Below are positions 1 through 9,071 of a stretch of 44,154 nt of DNA, piece after piece. Made by a program: the position numbers and the translations under genes. The notes beneath the pieces were generated by a model. It ran no database searches and was not told the DNA's origin. It saw only the letters and a list, made by a program, of their open reading frames with translations. Every line of letters begins with the position of its first letter. Positions within the stretch are counted from its first letter, which is position 1. This stretch comes from an uncultured Lachnospiraceae bacterium (GTDB lineage Bacteria > Bacillota > Clostridia > Lachnospirales > Lachnospiraceae), in contig CAMXPV010000033.1 of assembly GCA_947245585.1 (NCBI GenBank), positions 1 through 44,154 of the forward strand. The letters are read 5' to 3'.

Positions 1-2
1 GA

Positions 3-947
3 AATATAAACGTTGGAATATGCAAATATTCGCTTAATCAGCAGACACTAATTAGCCATGAACTGGAATATTTCCCGAGGTATTTAACCTTTAGTTGGTT
101 TGAATATGTTCCTTATCAGGGTTTGATCCGCGTACATAACAACAACGGTCAGAGTTGGGAAAGATGTGATTATTATCTGAAATACGAAAGCGGAGCTCTG
201 ACTTTGGAGTTAAAAGCAGAATATAATAACTCTTATTGGTATACCTGTAATCAACAGGAGATAACCAATGAGGAATTTTTGAGCAGTCTGTCTGATCTGG
301 GATATGAGCAGTTAATTCCCTGCGGTTTTTTATATGACAATATAGAGGAGGCGTATGCCAATATAGGAAGAACCGCAAACAGCAGGGCGGCGCTAGAAGA
401 TTTTGTCAGTGGAAAGACCGATGCCGTGTATTATGTAAAAGGGGTGACTGACATTCCGGAATACGACTTTTTTATGAAAAGCTATGAAGACATCTACAAT
501 GATATTGTGCCAAAAGGCGCTTTCGGAAGTATTGAGTATGTGGATTTTGATAACGACGGAGAAGAAGAATTGATTATACAAAGCAATACCGGAGCGTGTG
601 TCTTTTTCGATGTGATCGGCGATACGGTTTACAGAGTAATGAGAATATTTGACGATACTTCGGGCACCACTTATATCGCTGAAAGGAACGGGAAACGAGT
701 CATTGTAACAACAGATCAGCTAAGAGGAAAGAAAGGCCTTAAATCCTATGTTGTCAGGCAGTACGATCCCTGCGGCTGCTTAGTGGATTACTTTTGGTTA
801 TCTGCTTCCTATGAAGGGGCGGATTACTCGATGACAGATGAATTTGAATATCGGGATCAGCCTGTTACGGTGGAAAAATTTGATGAAATAGAGCACAGTA
901 TGCGGCAGGTTTGGCCAAAGACCGTGGATAGCTATGGGGATGGCTGA
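3..947 (+). CDS. Secreted protein of unknown function, 5' end outside window
   Basis: The reading frame is open to the left edge of the window, so the gene is cut off there; a TTG at 123 is not the true start, because codons upstream of it still match the paralogue at 4921-6099. The two share blocks such as WFEYVPYQG, QLIPCGFLYDN and YVDFDNDGEEEL. The last block has the spacing of a calcium-binding or FG-GAP-like loop (D-x-D-N-D-G-x-x-E), which suggests a surface protein with a beta-propeller-like end. The missing part should carry the signal peptide seen in the paralogue. I do not recognise a named family. Its role is unknown; the position beside YARHG and RCC1-type genes fits a cell-surface island. 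Being a protein-coding gene is near certain, the function is not. Confidence 0.85.
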   Translation, partial: NINVGICKYSLNQQTLISHELEYFPRYLTFSWFEYVPYQGLIRVHNNNGQSWERCDYYLKYESGALTLELKAEYNNSYWYTCNQQEITNEEFLSSLSDLGYEQLIPCGFLYDNIEEAYANIGRTANSRAALEDFVSGKTDAVYYVKGVTDIPEYDFFMKSYEDIYNDIVPKGAFGSIEYVDFDNDGEEELIIQSNTGACVFFDVIGDTVYRVMRIFDDTSGTTYIAERNGKRVIVTTDQLRGKKGLKSYVVRQYDPCGCLVDYFWLSASYEGADYSMTDEFEYRDQPVTVEKFDEIEHSMRQVWPKTVDSYGDG

Positions 948-961
948 TTGATCCGGAGGAG

Positions 962-1632
962 ATGGAGACTAACGTGGTATTTCCTGAACCGGTGAAACTT
1001 CAAAATTTATCCAATATTACTAAGATAGATGCCGCAAATGGAAAGGCATTTGCGGTCGATCGGGAAGGGCGGCTGTTTGTATGGGGATTAGGGCGGTATA
1101 AATATATTACGCCAGATTATGTTCCCAGTTTAGTGGAGGGCCGCAGCTTGTTTATTTGTATGAAATGGGGAACAAGGCAGATATCGCCTTAATCTCAGCG
1201 GATGCTTATACTATGTACCTGTATCAGGAAGACGGTACGCTCTGGTATTGGGACAGCGATCTTATCACATACCACGATAAGGAGTGGGCGGGGGCTTCTG
1301 TGGAACGACGGGATCTACTGGATATGGAGACAGATGATTTGCTAGTCCCGAAAATCATCTCTATTAGTCCGGGCGTTGACGGCGCGCTGTTTTTACTGGA
1401 AAACGGAGAGGTTTTTGTAAGCGAGTATGTTACAACGGAGATCAAGGATGTGGAATATTTTAGGAGGAGCCATGGTAACCCGCAAAACACATGGACTACT
1501 GTTGCAAAGGATCTTCCGCTAAAGGGACTGTCCTTTCGGAAATTGGATTACGAGAACATCAATGGTATCAGCTCGGATAAAAACAATACTTTTTATCTGA
1601 TAGATAAAGATGAGAATATATACTGCTATTAG
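962..1632 (+). pseudogene. Frameshifted RCC1-repeat protein remnant
   Basis: Two overlapping reading frames together give one RCC1-like (regulator of chromosome condensation) protein. The first frame (962-1192) carries FAVDREGRLFVWG; the second carries MYLYQEDGTLWYW, ALFLLENGEVFVS and TFYLIDKDENIYCY, each a typical repeat strand of an RCC1 propeller blade. The text reads through smoothly if one base is restored near 1140, where frame 2 (VEG) should continue in frame 1 (PQLVYLYEMGNK). The only ATG near the start (962) sits one base after a GGAGGA and there is no signal peptide, so the front of the gene also seems lost. Bacterial members of this repeat family are usually extracellular and much longer. 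I read it as a decaying fragment. A programmed frameshift is possible but no slippery heptamer was seen. Confidence 0.7.
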
Positions 1633-1674
1633 ATTGAAGAGGAATGAAAAGGGGGCTAAAAGTCAGATAGACCG

Positions 1675-4587
1675 ATGAGAAAAGGAAAAGTAAACAAGAT
1701 TATTACTTATATTACTCCTTTGTGTTGTGCCGTAGTCATTTGTGCATGCGGTAGCGGGCAAAGCAATAATGAAATCGAAGCGTATGCTCAAAAAGAACAT
1801 ATAGCGGAAAGGGAGCAGAATTTTACGAAACAGCAGACGGCTGAGTTGGAGAAAGAGTCAGACCTCTTTGATTTGGAAACTGTAGAGGTATTTATGGTCG
1901 ATTTGAATCACGATATGCAGAATCTGACAGACCGAATGGACAGGCAGGAGGTTGTGACAGAGGATGAGATCACAAACTGTATCGGAAGATATTATGATGA
2001 TAATTTAACGGATTATGTTATGTTTCTCTATCGAATCAGACCGACGGACAATGGTTATTTTCATGACAGACAGTACGGAACAGCCAATTATATGATAGAT
2101 ACGGATGCGGAAATGACTATGATGGTCCGACAGGATAATTTTTGTGAAATTGGCGTAACAGTTGGTCATCATTGGGAACGATCATGGGATAAGGAGGTAG
2201 TTCCAGTTAGATTAGAATGGAAAGACAACCGCCTTTGTATTACAAAAATCAACCAATGGTACAACGATTTTCGTTATCAATATATGTCTGATGAGTTGTT
2301 TACACCGAAGCGCTTTACGGAAAAAGAGGCGCAGAATCTAATCAAACAGTTCGGAACAGATGAAGTTGGAAATCCAGTAACGCTTACTATTACGGCTGAT
2401 GAGAGGGGCTTTATACTTGCCAAAAGTAACGAGGTTTTACTGCAGGAAAATGAGATAGACGGTCTATCAAGATATGAGATATATATGGCGGCGCAGGAAA
2501 TCTACGCCCGTCACGGGAAAAAATTTAGCGATGCCGTACTATCCCAATATTTTAACAGACAGGAATGGTACAAACCTTATGAAAAAAACTTTTTGCAAGA
2601 ATCCCTTTCTGAGATAGAAGAAGCTAATATTCGGATTCTAACACAAAAAGGAAAGTTGGGAGAACTAGCGGAAAAAGACTATGGTAATTTATACCCGGCT
2701 AAAGATAAAAAAGATTCCGCATTAACCGAAGAGGAGGCTATTCTGTCAATTATACATGCTTTTGAGATGGCAGATCAGGTAATTTGCGCGAAAGAAGAAA
2801 ATTATATAGGAACGGATGATGTTTTTCGCGTGTATTCTTTAGGAGAATATTCGGAAGAAGCAAGTCTGAGAGATTATTTGTCCTCATGGTTTTCGGATAA
2901 AGCGATTGATTATGTAATCGAAATATATTCTATTTGCAAGGGACTGTACAGGGATGAAGAGAATGGATGTTATCAATATATCACGGAAGGGACTCCTTAC
3001 GGGAAATGGCAGGAAATTGATTTATTGGAGAAGACAGAAATTTTAGAGGCCGATGATAATATATGCAGGGTTAAGGTGCCTTTTGTTGTCGAGGATATGG
3101 CTTGGTGGGGACTTCCTGATGGGACAAGCAGCGGCGAATTTCTTTTGCAACAAAAAGAAGATGGCTGGATAATCACCGAAATTACACAGACATATTATGA
3201 TGAAATGGTTCGGGAATATGAAGAAGAGAACACAGGCAAAACGCAGATTGTGGACAACCCCCTAGAATTTGTCACGAAAGCGGACGCCGCTGTGCGCGAA
3301 TTTATGGTTATCGAGGGCAACGAAAAACCTATACATAATAGGGAGGAAGTGCGCCGCCAGTTACAGAAGTATTATGATGACTCTATTATAGATTATGTCC
3401 TGTACATCTATCAGATCAGGGAGGCAGCGGGCGGATATTCTTATACCGACTGGTATGCTGAATACGCGTACTATTGGGCGGACATGTCTGAGAAAATGAC
3501 ACTGCTTTCCCAGGATGAGAAAAGCTGTGAAGTGGGCGTTGTCTTTCGCCATGGATGGGAAAATTGTTGGGATGAAGAGGTGGTGCCCGTCAAATTGGAA
3601 TGGCAGAAGGATGGATGGAAAATCGTAGATATCAGTCAGTGGTACAATGATTTTCGCTATTATTATATGCCGGAAGGAAAATTTTCTCCGGAATATTTTA
3701 CCCGGGAACTGGCAAAGGATTTGGAAGAGCGCTTCGGAACTGACGAAGCAGGAAACCGGGTGCCTATCACCGCGAAGGTAGATGAAAACGGTTATATACT
3801 GGCGGACAGCGGTGAACGGCTTCTCACTGAAAGGGAGATCGCGGAATTATCCGAGTATGAAATGTACCTTGCCGTACAGGAAATTTACGCCCGTCATGGA
3901 AAGAAATTTTCCGACCCTCTGTTGTATTGGCATTTTAACAATCAGAAATGGTATGAACCTTATCATTTCCTGTTTTATAAAGAGACTCTTTCGGAAATGG
4001 AAATAGAAAATATTAGTCTTCTCACAGATGAGGGGGATCTTGCTGAAATGGCGGAGGCAGCATACAACAGCCGCTATCCGGTTATGGGAGACGGCGACGG
4101 ATTGACAGAGGAAGAGGCAGCCTGTATGGTATTTCATGCCTTTGAGATGGCGGATCAGGTCATTGTTGCTAAAGAAGAGAATTATTTGGAAGAGGAGTCT
4201 GACCACGCTAGCCGGGTGTATTCTCTGGGCGAATATTCAGAGGAAGGACGCTTACAAGAATACCTGTCAGAATGGTTTGGCGGGGAAGTTTTTGATTATC
4301 TGACTGCCATGTATTATACTTGGGATTGTCTGTATCAGAACGCGGAAGGCAGCTATAGAATTGACAGTGAAATTTCTCATCTCGGGGAAAGCTATACCCC
4401 CTATTTCTTTGAAGGTGTGACAATTACAGAGGCAGAGGAAAATAAAATCGTTGTGGAAATGCCGTTTCTGCACCAGACAGTAAGCTATGGGGAGATTACC
4501 CTGGAAAGAAGAGACGGGAAGTGGCTGATTACTGACATTTTCCATCCATACTATGACCAATTTTATCTTAAATGGCAGGGATATTGA
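1675..4587 (+). CDS. Large lipoprotein with duplicated YARHG module
   Basis: A 970-residue exported protein. The N-terminus is a lipoprotein signal: basic residues, a hydrophobic stretch, then ICAC with the probable lipidated Cys25. The rest is two copies of the same unit of about 460 residues. Each unit has an alpha/beta domain ending in W-Y-N-D-F-R-Y (about 45-210 and 520-665), a YARHG motif (277-281 and 738-742, exactly 461 residues apart), then a second domain that starts with the block HAFEMADQV and ends in a strand of the type DGWIITEITQTYYD. YARHG domains are known from extracellular proteins of Bacillota; their ligand is not established to my knowledge. The flanking domains recall cystatin/NTF2-like folds, perhaps the IseA family, but this is a weak guess. 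The gene begins 42 bases after the RCC1 remnant and has paralogous secreted genes on both sides. Confidence 0.85.
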   Translation: MRKGKVNKIITYITPLCCAVVICACGSGQSNNEIEAYAQKEHIAEREQNFTKQQTAELEKESDLFDLETVEVFMVDLNHDMQNLTDRMDRQEVVTEDEITNCIGRYYDDNLTDYVMFLYRIRPTDNGYFHDRQYGTANYMIDTDAEMTMMVRQDNFCEIGVTVGHHWERSWDKEVVPVRLEWKDNRLCITKINQWYNDFRYQYMSDELFTPKRFTEKEAQNLIKQFGTDEVGNPVTLTITADERGFILAKSNEVLLQENEIDGLSRYEIYMAAQEIYARHGKKFSDAVLSQYFNRQEWYKPYEKNFLQESLSEIEEANIRILTQKGKLGELAEKDYGNLYPAKDKKDSALTEEEAILSIIHAFEMADQVICAKEENYIGTDDVFRVYSLGEYSEEASLRDYLSSWFSDKAIDYVIEIYSICKGLYRDEENGCYQYITEGTPYGKWQEIDLLEKTEILEADDNICRVKVPFVVEDMAWWGLPDGTSSGEFLLQQKEDGWIITEITQTYYDEMVREYEEENTGKTQIVDNPLEFVTKADAAVREFMVIEGNEKPIHNREEVRRQLQKYYDDSIIDYVLYIYQIREAAGGYSYTDWYAEYAYYWADMSEKMTLLSQDEKSCEVGVVFRHGWENCWDEEVVPVKLEWQKDGWKIVDISQWYNDFRYYYMPEGKFSPEYFTRELAKDLEERFGTDEAGNRVPITAKVDENGYILADSGERLLTEREIAELSEYEMYLAVQEIYARHGKKFSDPLLYWHFNNQKWYEPYHFLFYKETLSEMEIENISLLTDEGDLAEMAEAAYNSRYPVMGDGDGLTEEEAACMVFHAFEMADQVIVAKEENYLEEESDHASRVYSLGEYSEEGRLQEYLSEWFGGEVFDYLTAMYYTWDCLYQNAEGSYRIDSEISHLGESYTPYFFEGVTITEAEENKIVVEMPFLHQTVSYGEITLERRDGKWLITDIFHPYYDQFYLKWQGY

Positions 4588-4725
4588 ATTTCGCTTTACA
4601 TTTCCTCCCATCTATGCTATGGTTGAAATAACATATCTGGGAGTCTGAAATTCTGATACATCTGTATGACACGTCAAGGAACCTGAATCCCTTATATGAA
4701 AAACAAAATAAGGGAGGAAAGGCTG

Positions 4726-4928
4726 ATGGGAAAGAAGGACGAGTATCAGTTTGATTATCTGGACGATAACGGAAGATTTGGGAAGGAATCGAAAAAGGCA
4801 TACGCGCCTTGATACAGACGTGTACGGAGTTAGGCATTTCCGATGATATTATCATAGAGAAATGTGCAGAAAAGTATGAAATGACAAAAGAGGAGGCGGG
4901 CCGGTACATGGAAGGATGTTGTGTTTAA
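4726..4928 (+). pseudogene. Deletion scar of an Rpn/PD-(D/E)XK nuclease gene
   Basis: A good ribosome binding site (AGGGAGGAAA, 4710-4719) precedes an ATG at 4726 that opens MGKKDEYQFDYLDDNGRFG, the typical start of Lachnospiraceae Rpn-family 'transposase-like' nucleases. This frame soon ends at a stop near 4812. From about 4770 another frame reads WEGIEKGIRALIQTC and continues to a stop at 4926-4928; this resembles the C-terminal tail of the same family (a G-I-E-K-G run, then a helical pair ending in E-A-x-x-Y-M). The first and last parts of one gene therefore sit next to each other, out of frame, with the nuclease core missing (about 200-300 residues in intact relatives). The end touches the start of the next gene. 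Confidence 0.6.
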
Positions 4929-6099
4929 GATGAACAGGAAAAAATTAATTTGTACTTTATCAATAAGCCTTGTGGCTTCCCTGCTTTTCTGGTTTACGGC
5001 AGATACCCAAATACTGACTGCAAAGGAAAAGCCTGAGGGAAAATGGAAGGCGGCCTATCAAAACCCGATTCTGGAAAAAGACTTTAAAAAAATGGCGCTT
5101 ATCTATCTGGACAAAGACACGACTCCGGAACTATTAGTGTTGAAGAACGGGGAATATTGCCTGTATACGTTTGACGGTTCTCAAGCCAAGGCGATAAACA
5201 TGCCCAATGCCAAGATTAAGGCGAAGGCGTATGCACTCAAACATCCTTTGGAAAATTTTTCGGGAGATTTCGCTTTTTATTGGTTTGAATATGTTCCCTA
5301 TCAGGGGTTACTCCGTATACATAGTGATGACGATGGGGAACGATGTGATTACTATTTGAGATATAAAAATAATTCTCTGGCATTGGAGTTAAAAGCAAAA
5401 TTTATCGACAATATATGGCATACATACAATGCGCAGCGGGATATTGATAATGAAGAATTCTTAACCAAACTGTCAGATCTGGGTTATGGTCAGCTGATCC
5501 CCTGCGGCTTTTTATATGACAATATGGAGGTAGCTTATAAAAATATAGACAGAATCTCAAATAACAGGGAGGTACTGGATGATTTTATCAATGGAAAAAT
5601 CGATGCCCTGTATCAGGTGGAAGAAATAACGGATATTCCGGAAGACGGCTTTGTCACGAGAAGCTATGCGGATCTCTACAGGGATTTCATTATGGGAGAC
5701 GGCATGGGGCGCGTACAGTATGTAGACTTTGATAATGACGGCGAAGAAGAGCTGATTATGTACGATTACATGGGAAACAGTATCTTTTTGGATGTGATTG
5801 GCAACACCGTTTACAGTGTGATGGAGGCATATGGTACTGCCAGTCAGTCCTCGGTTGCGGAAATAGATGGAAAAAGAGTCATTGTAAGTGCGGATGTGTC
5901 ACATGGGGGAAGAAAATACTATTTTATCAGGCAATATGATTCCTGCGGCTGTTTGGTGGATTTCTTTCGCCTATCCGCGTCCTATGACGGGAAGGATCAT
6001 TACACGGTCAAAGATGAATTTAAGTATCGTGAGCAGCCCATAACGATGAATGAGTTTGAGGCGATCAGGGATCGTATTCAGGATATTCCAACAGATTAA
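4921..6099 (+). CDS. Secreted protein of unknown function, intact paralogue
   Basis: A 392-residue full-length relative of the truncated gene at the left edge. GTG 4921 is five bases after GGAAGG (4910-4915); ATG 4930 is an alternative giving a protein three residues shorter. The N-terminus is a signal peptide or membrane anchor (KKLICTLSISLVASLLFWF). Two regions look like EF-hand or FG-GAP loops: YLDKDTTPELLVL (about residues 63-75) and YVDFDNDGEEELIM (about 270-283). The family is not one I can name; the loops suggest metal-stabilised beta-propeller blades on the cell surface. The 3' end overlaps the convergent DUF1848 gene by 35 bases. The start lies directly on the scar of an Rpn nuclease gene, so its original upstream context has probably been lost. 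Confidence 0.8.
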   Translation: MFKMNRKKLICTLSISLVASLLFWFTADTQILTAKEKPEGKWKAAYQNPILEKDFKKMALIYLDKDTTPELLVLKNGEYCLYTFDGSQAKAINMPNAKIKAKAYALKHPLENFSGDFAFYWFEYVPYQGLLRIHSDDDGERCDYYLRYKNNSLALELKAKFIDNIWHTYNAQRDIDNEEFLTKLSDLGYGQLIPCGFLYDNMEVAYKNIDRISNNREVLDDFINGKIDALYQVEEITDIPEDGFVTRSYADLYRDFIMGDGMGRVQYVDFDNDGEEELIMYDYMGNSIFLDVIGNTVYSVMEAYGTASQSSVAEIDGKRVIVSADVSHGGRKYYFIRQYDSCGCLVDFFRLSASYDGKDHYTVKDEFKYREQPITMNEFEAIRDRIQDIPTD

Positions 6100-7021
6100 A
6101 GAAATCTAGCTGCCCGTCTTTCCATGATTTTTGATCAGCCTGCTTTACTATGTCATTATTAGACAGTTCTCCAACTAACAGCGGAGAAGCGGGGTTATGC
6201 AGTTTTCTGTTTTGGGCGACAGTTTCGTTGTCATAGTTGGCATAGCAGTAAAGACATCCGTGCCCACAGGTATTATAGGCACCGATATCCGCGCCCAAAA
6301 GGCAGGAGCACTCTTCTCGAGCCATTTTCTTTTGCGGCGCATGGAGTCTACAGCCCAGAGCCTTTTCCAACACAGCTCTGGACATACAGCCGTCGGCATC
6401 GACATTTTCCCGGATAAGACTTGCATTTTCACAGCATAAATGGATTTGCAGATTATTTTCTTTTGCGATTTCGGAAAAAGCTGCAATTATTTTTTCCTGT
6501 TCGGCAGAAGAGACACGGCGGACTTTTTTAAAGTTCCGTTTGGTCTTTTCGTAGAGGTCGATGAAACTTACCACGCATTGTTGTGTATAATCTGAAAGCG
6601 CTTTGGCCATTTGGTGGAATTGGTCTATATGATATTCTACGGAATAGCGGTCTGTGACAAAGATAGGATCGTATCGCCAACTTGTCCGTTCTTTTCCGAC
6701 TTGTTCGGAAAGCTTTTGAAAATAGTCGATTACCGTCTTGGCGGAAGGGACGTGAGGCTCGATTTCTTTTCCATAAGGAGTGATGGTTACGAACCAAAAT
6801 GTATCATAAGAAGATAACAGGGGGAGCCGATCAAGCATGGGAGAGGGGTTTTTTGTACAGAATACGATCAAATCTATTACTTCCGGATTTAACAGATATT
6901 TGGTAATCTGTGTCGGGTAAAAGGGATTGCGCGAAAGTACATAGCCTTCCTTGATGCGGTTATAAAACCAGTCGCTGTAATAGGCAGGTATGTCGGTTCT
7001 GCTTCCTGTGTTTAGAATCAT
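6065..7021 (-). CDS. DUF1848 family protein with C-terminal Fe-S cluster motif
   Basis: A 318-residue protein recognised as DUF1848 by its start (MILNTGSRTDIPAYY), the block DLIVFCTKNPSPM and the SWRYDPI motif near residue 115. The chemistry of the family is not established. Near the C-terminus are C238-x-C240 and then CGHGCLYC (C252, C256, C259), which is exactly the CX3CX2C spacing of radical-SAM enzymes but placed at the end instead of the start of the barrel. Binding of a [4Fe-4S] cluster is therefore likely; radical-SAM chemistry is an inference. The start has AGGAGG nine bases upstream. The gene follows the histidine kinase on the same strand after 19 bases, so the two are probably co-transcribed. 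Its end overlaps the convergent secreted-protein gene. Confidence 0.85.
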   Translation of the reverse strand: MILNTGSRTDIPAYYSDWFYNRIKEGYVLSRNPFYPTQITKYLLNPEVIDLIVFCTKNPSPMLDRLPLLSSYDTFWFVTITPYGKEIEPHVPSAKTVIDYFQKLSEQVGKERTSWRYDPIFVTDRYSVEYHIDQFHQMAKALSDYTQQCVVSFIDLYEKTKRNFKKVRRVSSAEQEKIIAAFSEIAKENNLQIHLCCENASLIRENVDADGCMSRAVLEKALGCRLHAPQKKMAREECSCLLGADIGAYNTCGHGCLYCYANYDNETVAQNRKLHNPASPLLVGELSNNDIVKQADQKSWKDGQLDFFNLLEYPEYDP

Positions 7022-7040
7022 GTCTTCAGGCCTCCTTCTG

Positions 7041-9029
7041 TCAAATGAATAAAGGAATACAAATCGTAAAGGTCGTCCCTTCTCCTTCCGTGGAAATCAC
7101 CTCGATTCGCCCTGCGTGTTCCAAAACAATGGATCGGGTAATGGCAAGTCCAAGTCCCTGTCCGCCTTTGTCGCTGCGGGTCGTGAAAGAGCGGCGGAAA
7201 ATATTCGGAAGGTCTTTTTCGGGTATGCCGCAGCCTGTATCGGAAAGGGCGATATAAGCGCAGCTACCATCCGCCGTAAGGGAGAGTGTTATTTTGCCGT
7301 CTGGCGGCGTAAAATCAGCAGCGTTGTATAAGAGATTTTCCAACGCACGGAAAAGTTGTTCCTGGTTGGCCATGATGCGGCAGGGGCGGGCAGTAATGTT
7401 TTTGAGAAAGTTTGGCCCGTAAAGTTCTATGATAGGGCGGCAGCTATGGTAAAAATCCGCGAGGAAGGTGTTTAATGACACGGGTTCCATTTGAGCCGGA
7501 GAGCTTGTCTGGGCGGCGATCTCCTGAATGGATTTTAGACGTTCGGATAAAATGCCGCACTGTTCTTCTATATGAATCATTCTTTTGCGGGTGTCTTCAT
7601 CTAACATAATGTCATTCAGCCGTATGATCTGCGCCATGTTTGAGAGGGACGTGAGGGGGGATTTCATATCATGCCCCAACTCTTCCATCAACTGGCCCCT
7701 TTCCATGAGCAGTCTGCGCAGATGTTCCGTCTTTTCTCCGACCTCTTCCTGTAGATGCAGGGTAAGCCTTTGATTTTCTGCGGCCATATCCCGGCTGCGC
7801 TGTACCATCAGGACGGCAAAGGCGGCCACCATGCAAAACGAGCCATATTCTTCCGGGTAAGCGCCGGCAAAAGGCTCATAATATCCGATTGACAGAACGC
7901 TGTAAAACAGGCAGATGCCGTTTGCGGCAGCGGCGGCAAGGATTGTTTTAATATGCGGCAATTCCATAAAACCGCCGTAGACGGTCAGGCTGACTAAAAA
8001 TATTGCCATGACTGCCTTATACCACGAAATGAAGAGGCCGTAGCAGGGTACAAGACCGGGAAAAATGGCAAATACAAATAAAGGTATGACAATCACAATG
8101 CCGCAGACGCTCAGGGAAAGAATGCGAAGCGTCTTTTTCAGGCGCACAAAACCTTCCGGTAAAAATAACAGGAGCGCGATTTGCAAGGAAAAATAAATGC
8201 CGGATACAGCGGCGGCATCTTCTATGGCATACAGCGTGCGTACAAGCGGCACGCCAAACATTCTTAAAAAAGGATAGCATATCCGAAGCGCAAAGGATAA
8301 GCTTAACATACCAAAATAGAAGACAGCCGTTTTATTGTCGTCATCCCTGCGCATCCAAAGTGCGATGCAAAATAGAGAGAGTGTAATGGAGGAAAAAAAC
8401 AGCAGCCCGTAGACAAGCATGCGGGAGGCAATCAGACGGCTGACACTGTTGGAATCACCTATTACGGGTGCATACCAGATGCCTCCGTAGTAGTGGGAAT
8501 AATTGGCAGTCTGGATGATCAGTTCCGCCTCACCGTCAAGAAAAAATGAATAGGCTGCGTCTTTGATCAGGGGCGCGTAATTGTCAGGGGACACCTCACC
8601 TGTCTGGCCAAGGCAAAGCCCATCGACATAAACTTTGGCAGCGCACAGTGGCTCCTGAAGATAGAGCAGGACATTGCCGTTTCCCTGCAAACGCAGCCGC
8701 CATGTGGAAATTCCGTAAGGATTTTTATCTTCGTGAAATAGGGAAAGGTTTGGATATTCACCGGCCCATGTGTCATAATATGGCTGTTTTTCGGAAGAAA
8801 AATCTTCCGGAGAAAGCAGAAGATCAGGATAAAGTTCCCAACCGTCCACAAGGGCACAGTAACCTTTTTCTGGAATTATGCAAAGACCGCCTTGTGTAAG
8901 CGGCGCCTTTGTTATATATTTATTATCATAATGGGTAACGGCCAGTAAGCCGAGCAGGCTTATGATGACAGCGCCTGTAATGGTCAAAATTGTGAAAAGT
9001 ACGTACTTTGCATATTGTGTCTGTTTCAT
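7041..9029 (-). CDS. Sensor histidine kinase with 7TMR-DISM-like sensor region
   Basis: A 662-residue membrane kinase. After one N-terminal membrane segment comes an extracellular beta-rich, carbohydrate-binding-like domain (about 60-200), then about seven membrane segments (205-405), the layout of 7TMR-DISM receptors. A short coiled coil leads to the HisKA helix with LGHDMKSPLTSLS (phospho-acceptor about H453), and an ATPase domain with ENLLYNAADF (N box), DTGCGIP (G1) and GQGLGLAIT (G2). The ATG at 9029 was chosen over the TTG at 9059: AGGAGG lies 13 bases upstream of it, and the TTG would put that site inside the gene. The matching regulator is probably the OmpR-type gene at 10955-11638, separated from it by a divergent surface-protein gene that may be the output or the sensed partner. 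Confidence 0.88.
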   Translation of the reverse strand: MKQTQYAKYVLFTILTITGAVIISLLGLLAVTHYDNKYITKAPLTQGGLCIIPEKGYCALVDGWELYPDLLLSPEDFSSEKQPYYDTWAGEYPNLSLFHEDKNPYGISTWRLRLQGNGNVLLYLQEPLCAAKVYVDGLCLGQTGEVSPDNYAPLIKDAAYSFFLDGEAELIIQTANYSHYYGGIWYAPVIGDSNSVSRLIASRMLVYGLLFFSSITLSLFCIALWMRRDDDNKTAVFYFGMLSLSFALRICYPFLRMFGVPLVRTLYAIEDAAAVSGIYFSLQIALLLFLPEGFVRLKKTLRILSLSVCGIVIVIPLFVFAIFPGLVPCYGLFISWYKAVMAIFLVSLTVYGGFMELPHIKTILAAAAANGICLFYSVLSIGYYEPFAGAYPEEYGSFCMVAAFAVLMVQRSRDMAAENQRLTLHLQEEVGEKTEHLRRLLMERGQLMEELGHDMKSPLTSLSNMAQIIRLNDIMLDEDTRKRMIHIEEQCGILSERLKSIQEIAAQTSSPAQMEPVSLNTFLADFYHSCRPIIELYGPNFLKNITARPCRIMANQEQLFRALENLLYNAADFTPPDGKITLSLTADGSCAYIALSDTGCGIPEKDLPNIFRRSFTTRSDKGGQGLGLAITRSIVLEHAGRIEVISTEGEGTTFTICIPLFI

Positions 9030-9035
9030 GATAAT
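9007..9035 (+). promoter_or_regulatory. Candidate promoter of the surface-protein gene
   Basis: TTTGCA (9007-9012), a 17-base spacer and GATAAT (9030-9035) form a moderate sigma-70-type promoter reading towards the gene at 9072. It overlaps the first codons of the divergent kinase gene, because only 42 bases separate the two starts. Confidence 0.35.
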
Positions 9036-9071
9036 GGATGGTCCTCCTAAAAGTGACAAAGGAAAAATGGT

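Noticed and set aside
7045..7331. Plus-strand frames of 70-71 codons inside the kinase gene
   Set aside because: Shadows of the kinase ATPase domain on the other strand; no ribosome binding site.
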